In this document: one piece after another, positions 36,198-44,860 of the stretch
Numbering within the stretch: position 1 is the first letter of the stretch
How the letters are laid out: every line of letters starts with the position of its first letter
Assembly: GCA_963718105.1 (NCBI GenBank)
Contig: OY970352.1
Coordinates: forward strand, 1,550,001-1,614,000
Length of the DNA: 64,000 bases
Reading direction: 5' to 3'
Source of the DNA: DASYKT01 sp963718105
GTDB lineage: Bacteria; Acidobacteriota; Blastocatellia; Pyrinomonadales; Pyrinomonadaceae
Made by a program: the position numbers and the translations under genes
The notes under the pieces: model-generated
Told to the model about the DNA's origin: nothing
The model's database searches: none
Seen by the model: the letters and a program-made list of their open reading frames with translations, nothing else

Positions 36198-36716
36198 CTA
36201 TGTTTTAGGTAATTCGTTGTTGTGATGGCCAACGGTTACCTTGTCTCCCTGATCAGATTTCACAGGGGTTTTTCGGACCCTTATCTTACGTACCTTCGGC
36301 GGGCCGGAAATGGCCTCAGGTAAGACAGGCAAAGCAGGCGTTTCCGCTTCCTCCTGCGTGTTATCAACACCTTCATCTTTCGGTTCGGCCGGGTGATCTC
36401 TGTCGAGCCCCGAATTTCCGTCAGATTCTGGCGGATCGTCAAAGTGGCGATATTGCCTAACGAGATCAAATATCAGCTTTGCCAAAGCATAGATCAGCGG
36501 AAGAAGATATTGGTGGACCGTTGGAGAGACACTCAGTCTAAGGACTATACTTGCCTCCAAAATACCGATCAGCCAATGCACTAGCTCTGACAGCTGTACG
36601 TTTTGGTTGACGAGGTTCCCGAGAACCAGAAGGACGATAGCGACGCAATCCCAAAAGATCACTTCACCTTTTCCTTCCGGTCCATGATCGGGAGCCGTTG
36701 ATCGACTTACTCCCAT
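36198..36716 (-). CDS. Membrane protein of unknown function inside the virion module
   Basis: 172 residues from ATG 36716, chosen because AAGGGG lies 6 nt upstream; a TTG at 36734 is less likely. Hydrophobic segments cover about residues 20-38, 46-64 and 70-86. A long charged C-terminal half (DRDHPAEPKDEGVDNTQEEAE...) ends with a basic stretch KVRKIRVRKTPVKSD. It runs against the structural genes and is probably co-oriented with the downstream CRP-like gene's direction. It has its own terminator and a good ribosome site, unlike the structural genes, so it looks like a separately controlled cargo gene. No family recognised. Confidence 0.55.
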   Translation of the reverse strand: MGVSRSTAPDHGPEGKGEVIFWDCVAIVLLVLGNLVNQNVQLSELVHWLIGILEASIVLRLSVSPTVHQYLLPLIYALAKLIFDLVRQYRHFDDPPESDGNSGLDRDHPAEPKDEGVDNTQEEAETPALPVLPEAISGPPKVRKIRVRKTPVKSDQGDKVTVGHHNNELPKT

Positions 36717-37368
36717 AAGGTTCCCCTTGATCAAGCAACGGGAAAAGCCTTAGGTCCAGGTATACTTTCCGTTTCCGTTAATTTACCGGTATTTGTCGAC
36801 TAAAACCGGCTCATAAGCCCCAGAACGGATTCGCACTCATCAAATTGTATTTTTTGAGACCGGGGATTACCCCCGATTAACCCTGCCAAACTTCAGCTTT
36901 CTCTTCCGAGCGATCCATTTTAGTTATAAATTAAATGGAAAGACACAAAACGTTTTCCATCAGTTGTCCATGCGAGACGGTGGATACCTATTAAATCCAC
37001 CTGCGCTTTGGACCGTGTGGCAGGCTTAAGGGGGAGAGATTCAACCAGCTTGACCTTAATTAGATCAACTTGACTGGTTGTTACCGACACCGATACCACA
37101 AAACTCCGCTGCGGTAAGATTATTATCCTAGTTTTTGCAATGAATTTTAAGCCGTCTGAGGGGAGTTCCGGAGCGTTATTACAGAAAGGTTAAATTTACT
37201 TTAAAATTAAAAAAATTTGCATCGATAAAGACACAAATTTCCGGAAAATCTTTGTAAATTTTCTAACAGGGGTTAATGAACTTTTTGAACTGAGAGCCGA
37301 GTTTAACTACTGTTATTGCTAAGCCTTAAGTACGAAAGTACTAATAATAGCGAAATGTGACGTATGTG
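36717..37368. other. AT-rich intergenic region with hairpins
   Basis: Markedly more AT-rich than its surroundings, with no coding frame. Visible structures: GGTGGAT...ATCCACC (36979-37001), AACCAG...CTGGTT with inner TTGA/TCAA (37043-37079), and AGTACGAAAGTACT (about 37330-37343). It should contain the promoter of the 36716 gene and could hold an RNA or operator sites. Confidence 0.45.
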
Positions 37369-38349
37369 TCAAGTGGTTGAACCGCCATGTGCGTTTTTTC
37401 GCCGGCCATCCTTATCAGCGGTGCCCTTTCCTGCTTTACGTGTTTTACCGTTTCCGCTTTTGCGGCTTGGCTGTCCGGACTTTTCGTTCACGGCTTTGAT
37501 GTTTCTCACGTGAGCGTTCAGCGTGTTCCAATCGCTGATCCTGATATCGCCGTCCTTGTTGTAACGGATCAGGCCCTGCTCCGTCAGCGCGTCCATTTTG
37601 GGTTCGACACTTTTCGGCATTTCGGAAATGTAAGCAGAGAGAAGCTCAGTCGTTATCTTTCCTCTGATCCGCGGGCCGAACGGATCGGGCTCGCCGTCTT
37701 TGTTCAAATGATCGAGTCCAAGGTCATGGGCCAACAGGCATAGCATTTGCGGAACGCAGGCGGATTTTTCCGGTGTGCTGAAAAGTTGGATCGCTTCCTT
37801 GAATTTGCGGTCAAAACCAAGCTTGGCGACCATTGCATGGAACATGCCTTCATACACCTTTTCATACTTACCCGCCAAAATGCGAAAGCTATCGAACGGT
37901 ATGGCGATCACGCTTGAATTCTTCTCGATGCAATAAGTCTCGGAAACTTCCGTACTCATTTCAGTGTTGAAAGCAAATTCTCCCAGCAGTGGCGATGCGA
38001 GATTTGCTACATTTTTCGGAATGAATTCAGATTTATGATCCCCGCGAAAACATAGCACGAATTTTTTATGCGGCCGGAGCGGGTCTTTATCATGTTTGAT
38101 CGGATACGAACTTTGCTTGAGCGGCAGATCAGTCTCCTTGGTCACGACGAATGAGCCTTGTTCTATAAGGAAAAAACATTTCTTGGCAAGGGCAATCTTG
38201 TATTCCAATTTCTCGCCGACATTATGTATACGCCTTTCGCAAGAGGCAGCTAGTTCTGTCAGGAGATGATCCGGGCAATCCTTAAACAAGGGAGTTTTTT
38301 TAAGATCCCCGACTAGGACGTTTGAAGCGTCATTGAATTTTTGAGACAT
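37369..38349 (-). CDS. CRP/FNR-like regulator with cyclic-nucleotide-binding-type domain
   Basis: 326 residues. Residues ~15-175 fit a cNMP-binding beta-roll: LVGDLKKTPLFKDCPDHLLTELAASCERR, then EKLEYKIALAKKCFFLIEQGSFVV, and LLGEFAFNTEMSTEVSETYCIEKNSSVIAIPFDSFRIL. The PRAA-like phosphate-binding cassette is not obvious, so the ligand may differ from cAMP. Residues ~205-290 form a winged-helix part (ITTELLSAYISEMPKSVEPKMDALTEQGLIRYNKDGDIRIS). The last ~40 residues are strongly basic (KSGNGKTRKAGKGTADKDGRRKNAHGG) and may aid DNA binding. A perfect palindrome 64 nt upstream (38413-38440) is a likely operator. Placed inside the virion module and opposed to it, the gene is a candidate for its control. 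Target and ligand are inference. Confidence 0.7.
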   Translation of the reverse strand: MSQKFNDASNVLVGDLKKTPLFKDCPDHLLTELAASCERRIHNVGEKLEYKIALAKKCFFLIEQGSFVVTKETDLPLKQSSYPIKHDKDPLRPHKKFVLCFRGDHKSEFIPKNVANLASPLLGEFAFNTEMSTEVSETYCIEKNSSVIAIPFDSFRILAGKYEKVYEGMFHAMVAKLGFDRKFKEAIQLFSTPEKSACVPQMLCLLAHDLGLDHLNKDGEPDPFGPRIRGKITTELLSAYISEMPKSVEPKMDALTEQGLIRYNKDGDIRISDWNTLNAHVRNIKAVNEKSGQPSRKSGNGKTRKAGKGTADKDGRRKNAHGGSTT

Positions 38350-38412
38350 TAGGCCGTGGGTTTCCAGAAATAGTGATTTATTAGAGCAAAACTAACTTAT
38401 ATTATTCGAAGA

Positions 38413-38440
38413 TTAGCTTAATTGCAAGAAATTAAGCTAA
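38413..38440. promoter_or_regulatory. Perfect palindrome, probable operator of the CRP-like gene
   Basis: TTAGCTTAATT, six bases GCAAGA, then AATTAAGCTAA: 11-bp perfect arms with a six-base spacer. Two direct copies of ATTTTCATAGTTT follow within 40 nt. It lies 64 nt upstream of the 38349 start codon. The size and spacing suit a dimeric regulator, and there is no T-run, so a terminator is unlikely. Confidence 0.6.
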
Positions 38441-39044
38441 ATTTTCATAGTTTCTTAGAAAATTTTCATAGTTTTTTTGGCGGCGGGCTTGGTTTCCATA
38501 ACGAAAACCGGGGGGGATAGGAGCGACTACGCAAAATGAAACGGCAAAGCGCCTGGCACAAAAATACGAAATCAGGCTGTCGGAAAGAAATTTTAACATT
38601 TTATTTTTTGTCGGCATTCCCCCAAAACTTTCGTTCCAAAAAGCTTCACAATAAATAAAACTATCTCTTGAAAGGCGGGCGTGTGAGCGCAGGAAGTTTT
38701 TGCACCGTTTGATAGAGAAACGCGTAACGCAGACTCCCACCAGCTCGCAGAGAAGACCCGGTCAAATTAGCGCTTATTAACAACGGAAAGCGCGAGTGTG
38801 CCAAACGTGAACTTGCGGCATGCGGTCTCCTCCAGGGCCGGAGCTTTTACCGCCTTTCGATTTTAGATTGCCGATTTTGGGTTTTAGATCGCCGATTTTG
38901 GATTGCAGTTTTGGTGCCGTTTGGTGGTTTTAGTAGTTCCAGCCCTTCAAAGTTTTAAGAAGTAACCACCAAAACAAAATCTAAAATCCTAAATCCTAAA
39001 TCCAAAACCTAAAATCCCGAATCCGCAATTCCAATTCTTCCACA
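38441..39044. repeat. Gap with direct repeats and family O/J palindromes
   Basis: Direct copies of ATTTTCATAGTTT near 38440 and 38462. From 38860 to 39030, GATTTTAGATTGCCGATTTTGG-type units face AAATCTAAAATCC-type units around a central TTTGGTGGTTTTAGTAGTT / AACCACCAAAAC stem. The MuF start codon follows within ~15 nt. A 102-codon ORF at 38432-38740 is not convincing. Confidence 0.75.
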
Positions 39045-42000
39045 ATGGCTGATTCCCCGCAGGATGTCCTTGCTCAACAATACCGGCAGCAGCTTATCGA
39101 CCGCGAAGAGATCGCGCGCCGTTCGATACTGAAAAACTATCGGGGCGTATGGCGCGGGCTGGGCGAGCAGATCGACGGCGTGCTCGGCAGTTTGCGGGCA
39201 GACCCGGTGACGAATGAAGAGATCAAACAGCAGTTTGCCGATGAGATCGCTACGGCCGCAGCCGGCAATACATCTCCCGAAGTTTCCCCCGACAAGCTCG
39301 GCAAGGTCGCCGATCTTTTAATGAAGAAAAGCGCCTGGCAGCAGGTCGAGTCGAAGCTTGACCTGAGTTTCGAAGACATTGCCGGCAAAGCCGCCGAACT
39401 GACCGCGGCGCACGGCACGGACCTGGGAAAAACCGCCGTGGCCGACGCGCTTAAACAGATATCCACCGAGCTGAAAGAGCAGAATGCCAAGTTCGATGAA
39501 AAAGATCAGACCAAAGTAATTTCCGAAACAAAGATCGCGGAGATAGAAGAAACGGTGCGGGATTTCGTCACCCGTTCGTGGCAGGCAAACCAGCTTGCCA
39601 TCAAAGATTCGTTTATCGTAAAGGCCGCCGAGGCCGCTAACGCCGCGCGCGAAGCCCTGCGCCGCGAGGTGATGCTCGGCCTGCTCAAAGGCGTTTCGGT
39701 GAGCGCCAAAGAGATCCTCGGGCGCGTTAACCTCACGATCGACCAGCGCGAAAACGATCCTGCTTCCGACCCGGCGCTGGTCCGCGCGCTGCGTTCCGAA
39801 TACCGGATCAACGTCGTCGAAAGCTATCGCCAATCCGTGCGCCTGACCTATGAGCTTTCGGGAAAAGTAAAAAAATGGCAATGGACGTCATCCCGCACGG
39901 CGCGCACCTGCGCGATCTGCTGGGGCTACGACGGAAAAACATTCAACGTCGCAACCACTCCGATCTCACACCCGCATTGCCGCTGCGTGCTCGTGCCGGT
40001 CACGGATGACGAATCCGCCCCAAAAAAAACGCAAAAACCGCAGCAGCCGGATAAAAGCAAGAGCAACGGCGCGGCGGCGTTTTCAAATATACCCATTCCG
40101 CAGCAGCGTGCCATTCTCGGCGCGCGCGCGTTCGAAGCCTACCAGAACGGCGAGTTCGAACTGACGGACCTGATCGGCATTCAATACAACCAGCGGTTTG
40201 GCGTGATCCTTTACCGCCGCAGCGTAGACCAGGCGATCCAAAACGCGCACGACCGGCAAAAGGCTGAGAAAAAAGACGAGGCAAAATATCTCGACCCCGC
40301 ACAGTTGATGGACGCACCGCTGACGGTCGGCGGTAAAAAGCTTCGCCCGAAAGATAAAGTGCCGCGGGTCAAGGTCGAAACCTCGGCGTACACCATCGTG
40401 GATGACGGGCCCAGCCAGATCAAGACCGGCGAGATGTCAGTCGAGCGTTTCTGGGAGGTCAAAAAAGGATTTGCCACCGGCAGCATCACTATCCCCGTCA
40501 GTGTCGCGTTTCTCAAAACCAACTCGGAAGTCTCGCCGGCGCTTTTGTACCATTACGCGCTGGATACGCTGAAGGCGCAATTTTATTTCAAGCAGGAAGC
40601 CATCGACCGGCTTAAGGCCGAGGCCGGCGATACGCCGTTGTTTTATATCGGCGGCGACAAGAATAAAGAAGCACTCACCATTGAATCGCTAAAAGAGGAC
40701 ATGAAAACGGATAAATATCTTAATGTCATCTTTAAGCCGGCGACGCTGCAGAAACTCTACCGTTACGGGCTGGAAGCAGGGGGCGACGAGCAGTCGCAGC
40801 AGCTTCTGCAAAAACTCGATTACGACATCGCCAAGCGCGAAAGGCTGGCGGAACTGGAAAAGCAGCGGCCGCAAAACAATCCGGTGGGCGAAATGTTCTG
40901 GGCGATGCACCGCGACATCGCGATGAAAGAATTCATCCGCCAGTGGGAAGAGGACCATACCATCGGCGATCCGCGCGACCCCAACAATAAAGACGCCAAC
41001 GCGCTGGCCGACACCATCGAGAATTTCTTCCGCCAGGCGATCGAGACGAACCCGCTCTATCGCTTCCTGCCTGATTCGGTCAAGAAAGAAATGGTCAAGT
41101 TCAGCATGGGCGGCGTCAACGGGGCGATCAGCCTCACTTCGTCCGTGGCGGGGATCGGCGCTTTTCTGCAGGATTCGACGCTCGACCTGTTTATCAGCGG
41201 CATGCGCGATCTGAAACTGGCTGACAAGATCCCCGGCTTTGAGAAACTGGTCCAGCAAAACCTGCAGCAGCGCGAAGACCGCAAAGCGTTTTTTGCCAAA
41301 TACGCGACTTTAAACACCGCCGATATGCAGGTGCAGGTCAACGCCTATAACAAGATCGTCGCCGAAGGATTGCCGACCGTGCCCTACGACACGCCTAATT
41401 TTTCGGCGGCGGCGGGCAGTTTTGTCGTGCAGGCGCTGCCTTTTATCGCGCTGACGGCGGCGACAGCCGGAGTGGGCGGCGTGGGTGTCGGCGGATTGAT
41501 CCTGGAAGGCGCGATCCAGGCCGGTACGCAGGGCGCGATCTCGCTCGGCGGCACTTATATCTCGAGCAACAACTATAAGCAGGCGCTGATCAGCGGCGGG
41601 CTGGCGACGGTGCAGGGCGCGCTGGGCGGCGTGACCAACCGGCTGCCGCTCGCGGCCAACCTCGCCAGCGATGCGCTGTCCACTTATGTCTTCGGCAAGA
41701 TCTCGGGCCAGGACGACGACGAGATCTTCCGGCAGATAATTTTCCAAACCGGTTTTGCCGGGGCGATGAAGACCAAAGACGGCTTTCAGAAATTGTCCGA
41801 GAAAAGCTTCCGGCCGGGCGGGGAAATGAATGAGGCCCTCGCCAAATTATCGGGGAAAGACGGCGAGCCGATCAGCTTCGACCAAGCGAAACAGAAATTC
41901 CTGGACATATTGAGCGAAAACAGCGTCAGGTCTTCGATGGACCTGGCGGCGCAGGTGCGGCAGGTGGTGCAAACCACCGAAGTAGTGAGGCAGATCAACC

Positions 42001-43526
42001 GCGAGATAGCATCCGCTAAAAATAATAACCAAAAGCCGGCAGTAAAAGCGGCGGTAAAGGCCGCGAACACCGGTGTCAAGCCGAACGCCGCGAAGATGAT
42101 CGCCGAATACGGCAGCCAGAACCGGTTCATGAGTTCCGCCGAAGCGACCGCCACCCGGCAGGAACTGGCCAAAAAAGTCGCCGGCGCCACGGCTCCCAAC
42201 AAAGGCGAACTGGCCGTGCCGATGACCAAGCTCGCGGTCTTTCATCTCGAATCAGGCATCCGCACCTTTGGCGATTTCGTCAAGATGATGCAGGCCGAGT
42301 TGAAGGGCAGCAAGCTATCGCTCGACGAATATGAACAGATCTACAAAAAAGGAGTGGACGAGGTCAACCGCCTGCGGAAAGAAAACCCCGGTAAGACGGC
42401 GGCCGAAAATGAAACTATAAAAGCCGACCTGGACAGCGTCACGCGTTTCAAGGAAGCGCTCAGAAAAACCGCGGAAGCCGAAGCCGCCAAAAAAGAACAG
42501 CTTGCCAACGAGAAGAAAAAGGCAGCCAGTAAAAAAGCCGCCAATAAAGAAACCGGCGGAAAAACCAGCGGCAAAACCAGCGGCAAAAAACCGGTTAAAC
42601 CGACGGACGATGCGAACCCCAAAGAAACCGGAAAGAAAACCGATCAGCCGGCGAGCGAGAAGAAAACCTCGCAGAAGAAAGAGAAAGCTCAGCTTACCGA
42701 AGAAGAGCAGGCGCGGGCGGATGCCGATAAATATGCAAACTACGACGACGTCAAGAAGATGATCGGCCAGGAACTGGATATCAATGCCCTGAAGCAGAAG
42801 GGGTATACCATCCGCTACCGCAACGAGAAGCTGGAGATCGTCCGGCTCTCGGGCAACCGCAAAAAGAATTATGCGAAATTGACGCTCGACGGAGAAAGCC
42901 GGCTTATGATCGACCGCGGCGATTCTCCCCGCATCAGCGATCCGACGAAGATGAAAAACAACTTTAAGGACAAGCTGGCGGAAGAACTCTTTGGCCCGAA
43001 TACAAAATTAACAAAAGAGCAGAAAAAGGCGATCAAGGACATCGTTGCCAAGATCGAGCATCATCACATGATCTCGGACGGCATCGTGCGCAACACCGAT
43101 CTCGGCAAGCTCGCCCAGCGCGCGCAATACGACCTGGATAAGGCCGACAACCAGATAGGGCTGGTGAACGACAAATCACTCATTGGCAAAAAAGATACTT
43201 TTAACGGGAAGGGCGGCGAGCTGCTGGATTTCAACACCGGCCATTGGGACTATCATCCGAAATACGACAAGATGGTGCGCGAGCGGATGAAGGCCGGGCT
43301 GGATGAGATAAAGAAAGAATTTCCCGGGATCGACGTCGATAAGATACTGGCCGACCCGAGTAAACCGCTGCCGAAAGAATTAAAGAACCGAATCCTTAAC
43401 GAAATGAAAAAGATCGAGCTGGAGCTGCGCGAAAAGATCCGCAAAGGCGATGTGCCGCGCGACGAAGACGGCAGACTGGCAGAGCTGTGGGGAATCGACC
43501 GCGGCGGCGGCGATACCAGCGCGTAA
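39045..43526 (+). CDS. MuF head protein with giant body and C-terminal AHH/HNH nuclease-like domain
   Basis: 1493 residues; plain MuF/SPP1 gp7 proteins have about 300. Residues 1-~320 are the MuF domain, ending with CAIC (Cys289, Cys292) and HPHCRC (309-314), its zinc-like signature. Residues ~330-800 are of unknown type. About 785-900 is Gly/Ala-rich and hydrophobic, membrane-active in appearance. A Lys-rich low-complexity linker covers ~1130-1225. The last ~260 residues contain EHHHMISDG (His1339-1341), DNQIGLV, and GHWDYHPKYD (His1400, His1404), the order expected for AHH/HNH-EndoVII nucleases of polymorphic toxins. MuF proteins enter the capsid with the portal and can be injected with DNA, so the nuclease may act in the recipient. 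No immunity gene is obvious downstream. Nuclease call by motif only. Confidence 0.75.
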   Translation: MADSPQDVLAQQYRQQLIDREEIARRSILKNYRGVWRGLGEQIDGVLGSLRADPVTNEEIKQQFADEIATAAAGNTSPEVSPDKLGKVADLLMKKSAWQQVESKLDLSFEDIAGKAAELTAAHGTDLGKTAVADALKQISTELKEQNAKFDEKDQTKVISETKIAEIEETVRDFVTRSWQANQLAIKDSFIVKAAEAANAAREALRREVMLGLLKGVSVSAKEILGRVNLTIDQRENDPASDPALVRALRSEYRINVVESYRQSVRLTYELSGKVKKWQWTSSRTARTCAICWGYDGKTFNVATTPISHPHCRCVLVPVTDDESAPKKTQKPQQPDKSKSNGAAAFSNIPIPQQRAILGARAFEAYQNGEFELTDLIGIQYNQRFGVILYRRSVDQAIQNAHDRQKAEKKDEAKYLDPAQLMDAPLTVGGKKLRPKDKVPRVKVETSAYTIVDDGPSQIKTGEMSVERFWEVKKGFATGSITIPVSVAFLKTNSEVSPALLYHYALDTLKAQFYFKQEAIDRLKAEAGDTPLFYIGGDKNKEALTIESLKEDMKTDKYLNVIFKPATLQKLYRYGLEAGGDEQSQQLLQKLDYDIAKRERLAELEKQRPQNNPVGEMFWAMHRDIAMKEFIRQWEEDHTIGDPRDPNNKDANALADTIENFFRQAIETNPLYRFLPDSVKKEMVKFSMGGVNGAISLTSSVAGIGAFLQDSTLDLFISGMRDLKLADKIPGFEKLVQQNLQQREDRKAFFAKYATLNTADMQVQVNAYNKIVAEGLPTVPYDTPNFSAAAGSFVVQALPFIALTAATAGVGGVGVGGLILEGAIQAGTQGAISLGGTYISSNNYKQALISGGLATVQGALGGVTNRLPLAANLASDALSTYVFGKISGQDDDEIFRQIIFQTGFAGAMKTKDGFQKLSEKSFRPGGEMNEALAKLSGKDGEPISFDQAKQKFLDILSENSVRSSMDLAAQVRQVVQTTEVVRQINREIASAKNNNQKPAVKAAVKAANTGVKPNAAKMIAEYGSQNRFMSSAEATATRQELAKKVAGATAPNKGELAVPMTKLAVFHLESGIRTFGDFVKMMQAELKGSKLSLDEYEQIYKKGVDEVNRLRKENPGKTAAENETIKADLDSVTRFKEALRKTAEAEAAKKEQLANEKKKAASKKAANKETGGKTSGKTSGKKPVKPTDDANPKETGKKTDQPASEKKTSQKKEKAQLTEEEQARADADKYANYDDVKKMIGQELDINALKQKGYTIRYRNEKLEIVRLSGNRKKNYAKLTLDGESRLMIDRGDSPRISDPTKMKNNFKDKLAEELFGPNTKLTKEQKKAIKDIVAKIEHHHMISDGIVRNTDLGKLAQRAQYDLDKADNQIGLVNDKSLIGKKDTFNGKGGELLDFNTGHWDYHPKYDKMVRERMKAGLDEIKKEFPGIDVDKILADPSKPLPKELKNRILNEMKKIELELREKIRKGDVPRDEDGRLAELWGIDRGGGDTSA

Positions 43527-43694
43527 GAGAACGGCCGGTCAATAGCTTTAAGAGCGGGTGCAAGCAACCTTTCCGGACCTGAGAGGTGTTCGGCTTGAAA
43601 AGTAAATGTCGGATCTAAAAAAATTGCAGTCCGGAAGGGCCGCTTGCGCCCGCTCTGCGAATCACAGGCACGGCACGATAGACTGCCGTGATCT

Positions 43695-44039
43695 TTATTT
43701 TAACTTTTCCTTTCCGGTCCTGCCATCGCGGATCTGTTTTATCCAGATCATGAAGCCATAAGCTGCGTAATACAAAACAGTAGAGTTGATCGCCGCGCCC
43801 AGTAATATGAAAAACACCATCAATGCAAGCGAGGGATTTATCAGCCACTCGCTTCCTAACAACGCCATTGTGAGAATGTGCAAAAAGCCGGCGATCGGAA
43901 ACTCTGTTATTAGCGCTAAGGGAATAAGCGCCCAAAACCCGTCTTTTACGGTGAAGATCGGTATCGCAAAAAAGAGGCAGATCAAGAGATAGGCTGTTGC
44001 GGCTGTCATCCCTGTTTTTTGCTCATTGGTATAACTCAT
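43695..44039 (-). CDS. Small multi-pass membrane protein downstream of the MuF fusion
   Basis: 114 residues from ATG 44039 (GAGGTAAG just upstream; the longer frame to 44102 is less likely). Three hydrophobic stretches cover residues ~14-31, ~36-57 and ~68-93; a basic tail reads KQIRDGRTGKEKLK. No family recognised. It is convergent with the MuF fusion and heads the downstream end of a minus-strand group of membrane genes reaching to 45457. Immunity to the MuF nuclease is conceivable because of position, but immunity to a cytoplasmic DNase is usually a soluble protein, so I do not assert it. Confidence 0.5.
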   Translation of the reverse strand: MSYTNEQKTGMTAATAYLLICLFFAIPIFTVKDGFWALIPLALITEFPIAGFLHILTMALLGSEWLINPSLALMVFFILLGAAINSTVLYYAAYGFMIWIKQIRDGRTGKEKLK

Positions 44040-44130
44040 TCTTACCTCACTTTTTATTTGCCCGATGAATAACCAGGCAATTCGGCAGAAGCGCCCCGCC
44101 AAAGCTTCTTTTCTTGAAGCATTTCCGCTG

Positions 44131-44340
44131 CTATTCTTTGTCGTGGTCTTTGGTAAAACGTTTTTGCAGGTAGATCAAAATAACAACCACAGCCACCGCC
44201 CAACCCAGCATAAAAAGCGCGGGTATGAGATAGCCATCCCCGATAATTCTTCCCGCGCCCAGCAAAGTAAGAGCAAAGATGAACGCGATCACTACAAATG
44301 CAATGCGCTCTCGACGAGATTTTTTTGACAAGGTGCTCAT
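44131..44340 (-). CDS. Small two-segment membrane protein (69 aa)
   Basis: A basic start MSTLSKKSRRERIAF, two hydrophobic helices (residues ~13-32 and ~37-57) and a charged tail RFTKDHDKE make a tidy hairpin topology. No Shine-Dalgarno is visible before ATG 44340. No family recognised. It is one of four or five small minus-strand membrane genes set between the MuF fusion and the scaffold gene. The topology favours a real gene over a chance frame. Confidence 0.45.
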   Translation of the reverse strand: MSTLSKKSRRERIAFVVIAFIFALTLLGAGRIIGDGYLIPALFMLGWAVAVVVILIYLQKRFTKDHDKE

Positions 44341-44379
44341 GAAAAAGTTATTACACTATTTTTTGACCTGACAACTATT

Positions 44380-44634
44380 TTAATACACCAATCTGGAAAC
44401 GATAAAAACCATTGCCAAACCGCTGAACAGCCAGTAAACGATCCGCCAGCTAAACTCCGGCGGATAATCTTCGTCGGTCACCTGGGGATAGATCAGATAG
44501 ATAATAATTACCACCGGCCAGATGGTGATCATATCCCAACCGCGCTTTCTAAGATCGGCAAAGTTCCTGAACAGCAGTTTATAAGCTATCAGGTAGGTCA
44601 ATAAACCGGTGATGATGTAAATGGAGGGACGCAT
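44380..44634 (-). CDS. Small membrane protein (84 aa)
   Basis: Hydrophobic segments at residues ~5-22, ~35-50 and ~66-82 around YPQVTDEDYPPEFSWRI. Ends at VSRLVY with no hydrophilic tail. No ribosome site and no recognised family. It reads in the same direction as its neighbours with a gap of 39 nt, so the group could be one transcript. Confidence 0.45.
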   Translation of the reverse strand: MRPSIYIITGLLTYLIAYKLLFRNFADLRKRGWDMITIWPVVIIIYLIYPQVTDEDYPPEFSWRIVYWLFSGLAMVFIVSRLVY

Positions 44635-44664
44635 AACGCGATAGATAGATGGGAAATGACTACA

Positions 44665-44829
44665 TTAAAACCAGCAGCGATACAGGATCAACCCCGCCAG
44701 CAACGCTGCCAGGATCAATAGATAAATTCCCCGGCGTGAATTGGCGATGATCTCCAATAGCTCTATGATCTCCACGGGAAGGACGTACTTGTAGAAAAGG
44801 TCTTCAACTATTTCGCGGAATATATTCAT
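44665..44829 (-). CDS. Single-pass small membrane protein (54 aa)
   Basis: ATG at 44829 and TAA at 44665. The sequence begins MNIFREIVEDLFYKYVLP, an amphipathic acidic part, and ends in one hydrophobic helix RGIYLLILAALLAGLILY and RCWF. It is below common length cut-offs. It fills the only gap in the minus-strand membrane-gene group. No Shine-Dalgarno; unknown function; chance cannot be excluded. Confidence 0.4.
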   Translation of the reverse strand: MNIFREIVEDLFYKYVLPVEIIELLEIIANSRRGIYLLILAALLAGLILYRCWF

Positions 44830-44860
44830 TGATCTGTTTCAGCGATAGCCGAGAGAGGGA

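Noticed and set aside
38432..38740. 102-codon minus-strand ORF upstream of the CRP-like gene
   Set aside because: Unlikely composition, crosses the ATTTTCATAGTTT direct repeats, no ribosome site.
43695..44039. Assigned immunity protein for the MuF nuclease
   Set aside because: Position fits, but it is a membrane protein on the opposite strand and nuclease immunity is normally soluble; left as unknown.
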